Source of the DNA: QGON01 sp963691905 | GTDB taxonomy: Bacteria > Pseudomonadota > Gammaproteobacteria > Chromatiales > Chromatiaceae | Assembly: GCA_963691905.1 (NCBI GenBank) | Contig: OY829893.1 | Location: 124,001-188,000 of the forward strand | DNA: 64,000 nucleotides | Direction of reading: 5' to 3' | Part shown: positions 61,422 to 64,000 of the stretch, one piece after another | How positions within the stretch are numbered: the first letter of the stretch is position 1 | How the letters are laid out: each line of letters begins with the position of its first letter | Notes under the pieces: generated by a model | Databases searched by the model: none | What the model was told of the DNA's origin: nothing | The model's input: the letters and a program-made list of their open reading frames with translations, nothing else | Program-made: the position numbers and the translations under genes

Positions 61422-61467
61422 GAGTTAATAAGCAGCGTAATCAAAACAACATACGGAGGACGCGCTT

Positions 61468-62010
61468 ATGAAACGTTTACTAATTGTCTTAGTTGCTTTG
61501 GCGGGAATCGGCTTCAGCGGCTTGATCAATGCCACCCCTTGCAGTCTTGGCGGGGTCACCCCAGCTAATGACTGCGCCGATGGCGATGGTGGTGCCGCAA
61601 ACGCCGACAAACTGAACGACGGCCTGTTTTTTGGCTTCAATGACTGGACGGAGTTGGACAAGGTAGAGCCTGGCGACCCTGTCAACACCACCTACTGGAG
61701 TGGGGACTTCACCGGCCTGGACGGCGATTTTTCCCTGGTCGCCAACATCTGGAATGACTTCGAGGATCTAGTCGTTATCCTGAAGGATGGCGCATCTGGC
61801 CCAAACAACAACAAGGACATAAAATGGTCTGCCTATCTCCTGCAGGACGGCGTACTTGACCACGATTGGAACTATGATGGTTCGTTCCATGAAATCTCCA
61901 ACGTCATGCTCTTTGGCCGCGGCGGCGTGGGAGCACCGGAACCCGCCACACTCGCATTGATGGGTATTGCGCTGGCTGGACTTTCATTTGCACGACGCAG
62001 GAGAGTCTGA
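61468..62010 (+). CDS. PEP-CTERM sorted surface protein
   Basis: The 180-residue protein has a signal peptide (MKRLLIVLVALAGIGFSGLINA) and a C-terminal PEP-CTERM signal: PEPATLALMGIALAGLSFA followed by RRRR. It would be cut by an exosortase (not in the window) and exported with exopolysaccharide. The mature part is acidic with two cysteines near the N-terminus and a beta-sandwich-like region (WSGDFTGLDGDFSLVANIW). GGAGG lies 8 bases before the ATG. It is a single gene with its own sigma-54 promoter and terminator. Confidence 0.92.
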   Translation: MKRLLIVLVALAGIGFSGLINATPCSLGGVTPANDCADGDGGAANADKLNDGLFFGFNDWTELDKVEPGDPVNTTYWSGDFTGLDGDFSLVANIWNDFEDLVVILKDGASGPNNNKDIKWSAYLLQDGVLDHDWNYDGSFHEISNVMLFGRGGVGAPEPATLALMGIALAGLSFARRRRV

Positions 62011-62031
62011 ACATAAAAAAGGAAATAACCT

Positions 62032-62064
62032 GGCCCTGCGAAATTTGTAGGGCCTTCTCTTTTC
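62032..62064 (+). terminator. Terminator of the PEP-CTERM gene
   Basis: GGCCCT (62032-62037) pairs with AGGGCC (62049-62054), followed by TTCTCTTTT. The stem is short but GC-rich and is well placed 22 bases after the stop codon. Confidence 0.7.
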
Positions 62065-62151
62065 CCAGAGAGAACCTGAGAATGCCTTATTCACTATCTC
62101 CGTAATTCGCCTCACCGCGCACTTTGTTAACTCAAATTTCAGCGTTCAAAC

Positions 62152-62250
62152 CATCCTGAAAAGATGATGTGCGACGTTTAATTCATCTGCTAGGGTGTGC
62201 CGTGCGCACCATGATTGCTGCTTATTATGGTGCGCACGGCACACCCTACG
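62152..62250. repeat. REP-like element, family A (inverted orientation, with tail)
   Basis: The element is in the opposite orientation to those at 30571 and 56901: tail (CCATCCTGAAAAGATGATGT) first, then TAGGGTGTGCCGTGCGCACC, ATGATTGC, and GGTGCGCACGGCACACCCTA. Paired changes in both arms of the palindromes (G to A and its complement) keep the base pairing. Confidence 0.78.
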
Positions 62251-62297
62251 TTTGTCACATCTAGAGAAGCCATCGCGCCAATTCAAGAGGATCTGCA

Positions 62298-62774
62298 ATG
62301 AACATCACCGTTCCATTTATCTTCTGGCCCACAGCAGCCGCATTCATAGCAACCTTGGCAATTACCGGCTGTTCCGGTTCACAGGAGGACGTACGTGTAA
62401 CATTCTGCAAGGATCTCTCCTCTTCATTGCTCTATTCACAAGAGGATGTCATCTGGAAAGTGGGAGAGCACAAATTCAAACGTCCTGAATATGCAATGGT
62501 AAATATCCAGAGTGAATCTGAAGATGGACTCACCAAGTCCTCATGTTACTACAAATACGATGCAGTCGAAGATAACGCCATGGGACTCAGCGACCCCTTC
62601 TCATCTTATGCGACGTTACCCTACGAGGTGGCCCTGAACGGAGAGACTGTGCACCCTTCAGCGCTGAAAAATGCCATCAATGCTGCTGTAACCAAGCAGA
62701 GCAATAAGTTTGTTCGCGATGTCAAAAAACACGTTGAAGAGACGGCCACTCAAATGAAAAACAGTCTGAAATAA
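62298..62774 (+). CDS. Predicted lipoprotein, 158 aa
   Basis: The signal (FIFWPTAAAFIATLAITGC) ends in a good lipobox. The mature protein has VRVTFCKDLSSSLL near its start and a Cys in KSSCYYKYDAVED that could pair with it, then a helical C-terminus (NKFVRDVKKHVEETATQMKNS). I do not recognise a family. It is separated from the PEP-CTERM gene by a terminator and a repeat, and is convergent with the CNNM gene. Confidence 0.78.
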   Translation: MNITVPFIFWPTAAAFIATLAITGCSGSQEDVRVTFCKDLSSSLLYSQEDVIWKVGEHKFKRPEYAMVNIQSESEDGLTKSSCYYKYDAVEDNAMGLSDPFSSYATLPYEVALNGETVHPSALKNAINAAVTKQSNKFVRDVKKHVEETATQMKNSLK

Positions 62775-62786
62775 AGCATTCGTGGA

Positions 62787-63833
62787 TTAAGTAATATCCA
62801 GCCCCATCGATTTTGCACGCCGCTTCCAGAGCCGGCGTGCGAGTTTGCGCATATCGATATTCTTGTCCCCTTCATCGACGATCTCCATTCCAAGCAGGGT
62901 TTCAAGAATATCTTCAAGGGTGAGTACACCCTCCATACCGCCATATTCATCCACGATCAATAGAATATGCGCACGCCGGTCGAGCAGCTTATCGAAGGCA
63001 TGGAGCAGCGATGTCGAATCGGGAAGTACCGGCAGTTCACGGCAATAGTTGGCCAACCTGTTTTCGGAATTCCCCCTGGCCCGGGCCAACAACAAATCAC
63101 TGCGCAGGACAAAGCCGCTAATATGCTCCCGATCTCTCTCATATAGGGGGATACGGGAAAATCGAACGCTGTCATGCTTGAGAAAAAAATCCTCTACGCT
63201 CATCGTTTCATCTAAAGCAAACACCACAGAGCGTGGCGTCATCACATCTGTTGCCTGCATATCCCGGAACAGGAACAGATTCTTCAGTATCAACGACTCC
63301 TTCTGTCCCAGCTGTCCCTCTTCGGCCCCGAGGTCGGCCATGACAGCGAACTCTTCACGACTGAATCCCCGCAGGGTGGGTTCGGTGGCTATTCTTCCGG
63401 TCAACCACTCCGCCATTTTGACGAAAGGGTAGAGTATGAAAATCAGGTATTTAAGCGCATGGGCGGTCAGCGGCGCCAATTGCCGCCAGTAATGCGCACC
63501 AAGTGTCTTGGGCACGATCTCGGAGAACACCAGAATCAACAACGTCAAAACTGCGGAGGCCACACCTACATAGGCATTACCAAACACCACCACCGCCTGG
63601 GCGCCCGCCCCGGCAGCGCCAATGGTATGTGCGGTTGTGTTCAGCGTCAGGATCGCCGCCAGAGGCGTGTTGATATCCTCCTTGAGTCTGCGCAGCAGAG
63701 TACCGGAACCTCTGTCATCCTGCTCCAGCAACGCAATATAGGGCATGGTGACACTGAGAATCACCGCCTCCGCAATCGAACAGAGAAAGGAGAACCCCAG
63801 CGCGATGAATATATAGATAAAAAGCAGCAACAT
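62787..63833 (-). CDS. CNNM/CorC-type transporter-like protein with CBS pair
   Basis: The 348-residue protein starts at ATG 63833 (MLLLFIYIFIALGFSFLCS). It has a DUF21/CNNM membrane domain (about residues 1-170, with IAEAVILSVTMPYI and LVFSEIVPKTLGAHYW) and a CBS pair (about 185-320, TDVMTPRSVVFALDE and ILLIVDEYGGMEGVLTLEDILETLLG). The CorC_HlyC C-terminal domain is missing, so it is shorter than classical family members. Magnesium or cobalt transport is the likely role; no haemolysin activity should be assumed. Confidence 0.9.
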   Translation of the reverse strand: MLLLFIYIFIALGFSFLCSIAEAVILSVTMPYIALLEQDDRGSGTLLRRLKEDINTPLAAILTLNTTAHTIGAAGAGAQAVVVFGNAYVGVASAVLTLLILVFSEIVPKTLGAHYWRQLAPLTAHALKYLIFILYPFVKMAEWLTGRIATEPTLRGFSREEFAVMADLGAEEGQLGQKESLILKNLFLFRDMQATDVMTPRSVVFALDETMSVEDFFLKHDSVRFSRIPLYERDREHISGFVLRSDLLLARARGNSENRLANYCRELPVLPDSTSLLHAFDKLLDRRAHILLIVDEYGGMEGVLTLEDILETLLGMEIVDEGDKNIDMRKLARRLWKRRAKSMGLDIT

Positions 63834-63891
63834 CTCAGTAGTCTCTCCAGAAGGGCGGCTGCCCAAGTCACAGCCACCTTTAGCCTTATAT

Positions 63892-63999
63892 TCAATCCCG
63901 CTCATGCAGGTGAGCATCGTAGCGCTCCATGAGATAACAGAGGCAATCCTGACGCACCACCGCTCTATTGGTGGTCAGCATGGAGGGCATCACCGGGGT
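63892..63999 (-). CDS. C-terminal end of an unidentified protein (partial)
   Basis: A minus-strand frame enters from the right edge and ends at TGA 63892-63894, giving 35 residues (TPVMPSMLTTNRAVVRQDCL then CYLMERYDAHLHERD). It ends 58 bases before the CNNM start on the same strand, a spacing usual for an operon. Too little is visible to name it. Confidence 0.4.
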   Translation of the reverse strand, partial: TPVMPSMLTTNRAVVRQDCLCYLMERYDAHLHERD

Positions 64000-64000
64000 G

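Larger units (their letters stand above)
60944..61467. other. 524-base upstream region of the PEP-CTERM gene
   Basis: It carries no convincing gene and is much more AT-rich than its surroundings. It contains two copies of an 18-base direct repeat (61006 and 61150) and a sigma-54-type promoter (61407). The layout, with distal repeats and a proximal -24/-12 element, is that of an enhancer-dependent control region. Confidence 0.6.

Noticed and set aside
61244..61444. Minus-strand open frame of 66 codons upstream of the PEP-CTERM gene
   Set aside because: It covers the sigma-54 promoter, has no ribosome-binding site, and arises from AT-rich non-coding sequence.

Overview
The window looks like a chromosome segment of a free-living or facultatively symbiotic gammaproteobacterium, probably a sulfur-oxidising Chromatiales/Sedimenticolaceae-type organism. 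This is inferred from gene orders typical of Gammaproteobacteria (hemA-prfA-prmC-moeB; mreBCD-mrdAB-mltB-rlpA-dacA-ybeD-lipB-lipA), the many c-type cytochromes, the b561/SHP/diheme cytochrome operon, and the presence of both PEP-CTERM and GlyGly-CTERM sorting signals. No rRNA, tRNA, CRISPR array or prophage was seen.

Layout. 1-1.2 kb: the end of a curlin-repeat gene with an intact IS1595-family element inserted exactly at its stop codon. 1.2-8.5 kb: ugd, the hemA-prfA-prmC-(unknown)-moeB block, then a rhombosortase and a lipoprotein. 8.8-14.4 kb (minus strand): a secreted GlyGly-CTERM metalloprotease, the likely rhombosortase client, and gatCAB. 14.5-21.8 kb: a lipoprotein fusing DUF5666-type repeats to a nine-heme cytochrome, a DUF6502 gene, a second DUF5666 lipoprotein and a secreted beta-helix protein. 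Two promoters in this block carry the same palindrome over their -10 boxes. 22.1-26.8 kb: a signalling operon of PleD-like diguanylate cyclase, periplasmic binding protein and hybrid histidine kinase. 27.1-31.7 kb (minus): cytochrome b561, SHP and diheme cytochrome with a PepSY protein and an OmpR/PhoQ-type two-component pair. 31.9-48.3 kb (minus): an HDOD protein, a multiheme cytochrome paired with a hybrid kinase, a phosphate-binding-like protein/porin/hybrid kinase set, and a giant hybrid kinase broken by two single-base frameshifts. 48.9-60.9 kb: the rod-shape, peptidoglycan and lipoylation cluster. 61.4-64 kb: a PEP-CTERM gene behind a sigma-54-type promoter, a lipoprotein and a CNNM/CorC-type membrane protein.

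Four families of REP-like palindromes (A-D) recur in the spacers and never interrupt an intact gene. A 199-bp MITE-like element with 20-bp perfect terminal repeats lies at 26.9-27.1 kb.

Together the accessory half of the window is a sensing and redox region: multiheme cytochromes and periplasmic binding proteins lie next to large phosphorelay kinases. The other half is conserved housekeeping. All function calls rest on reading motifs by eye; no database search was run.
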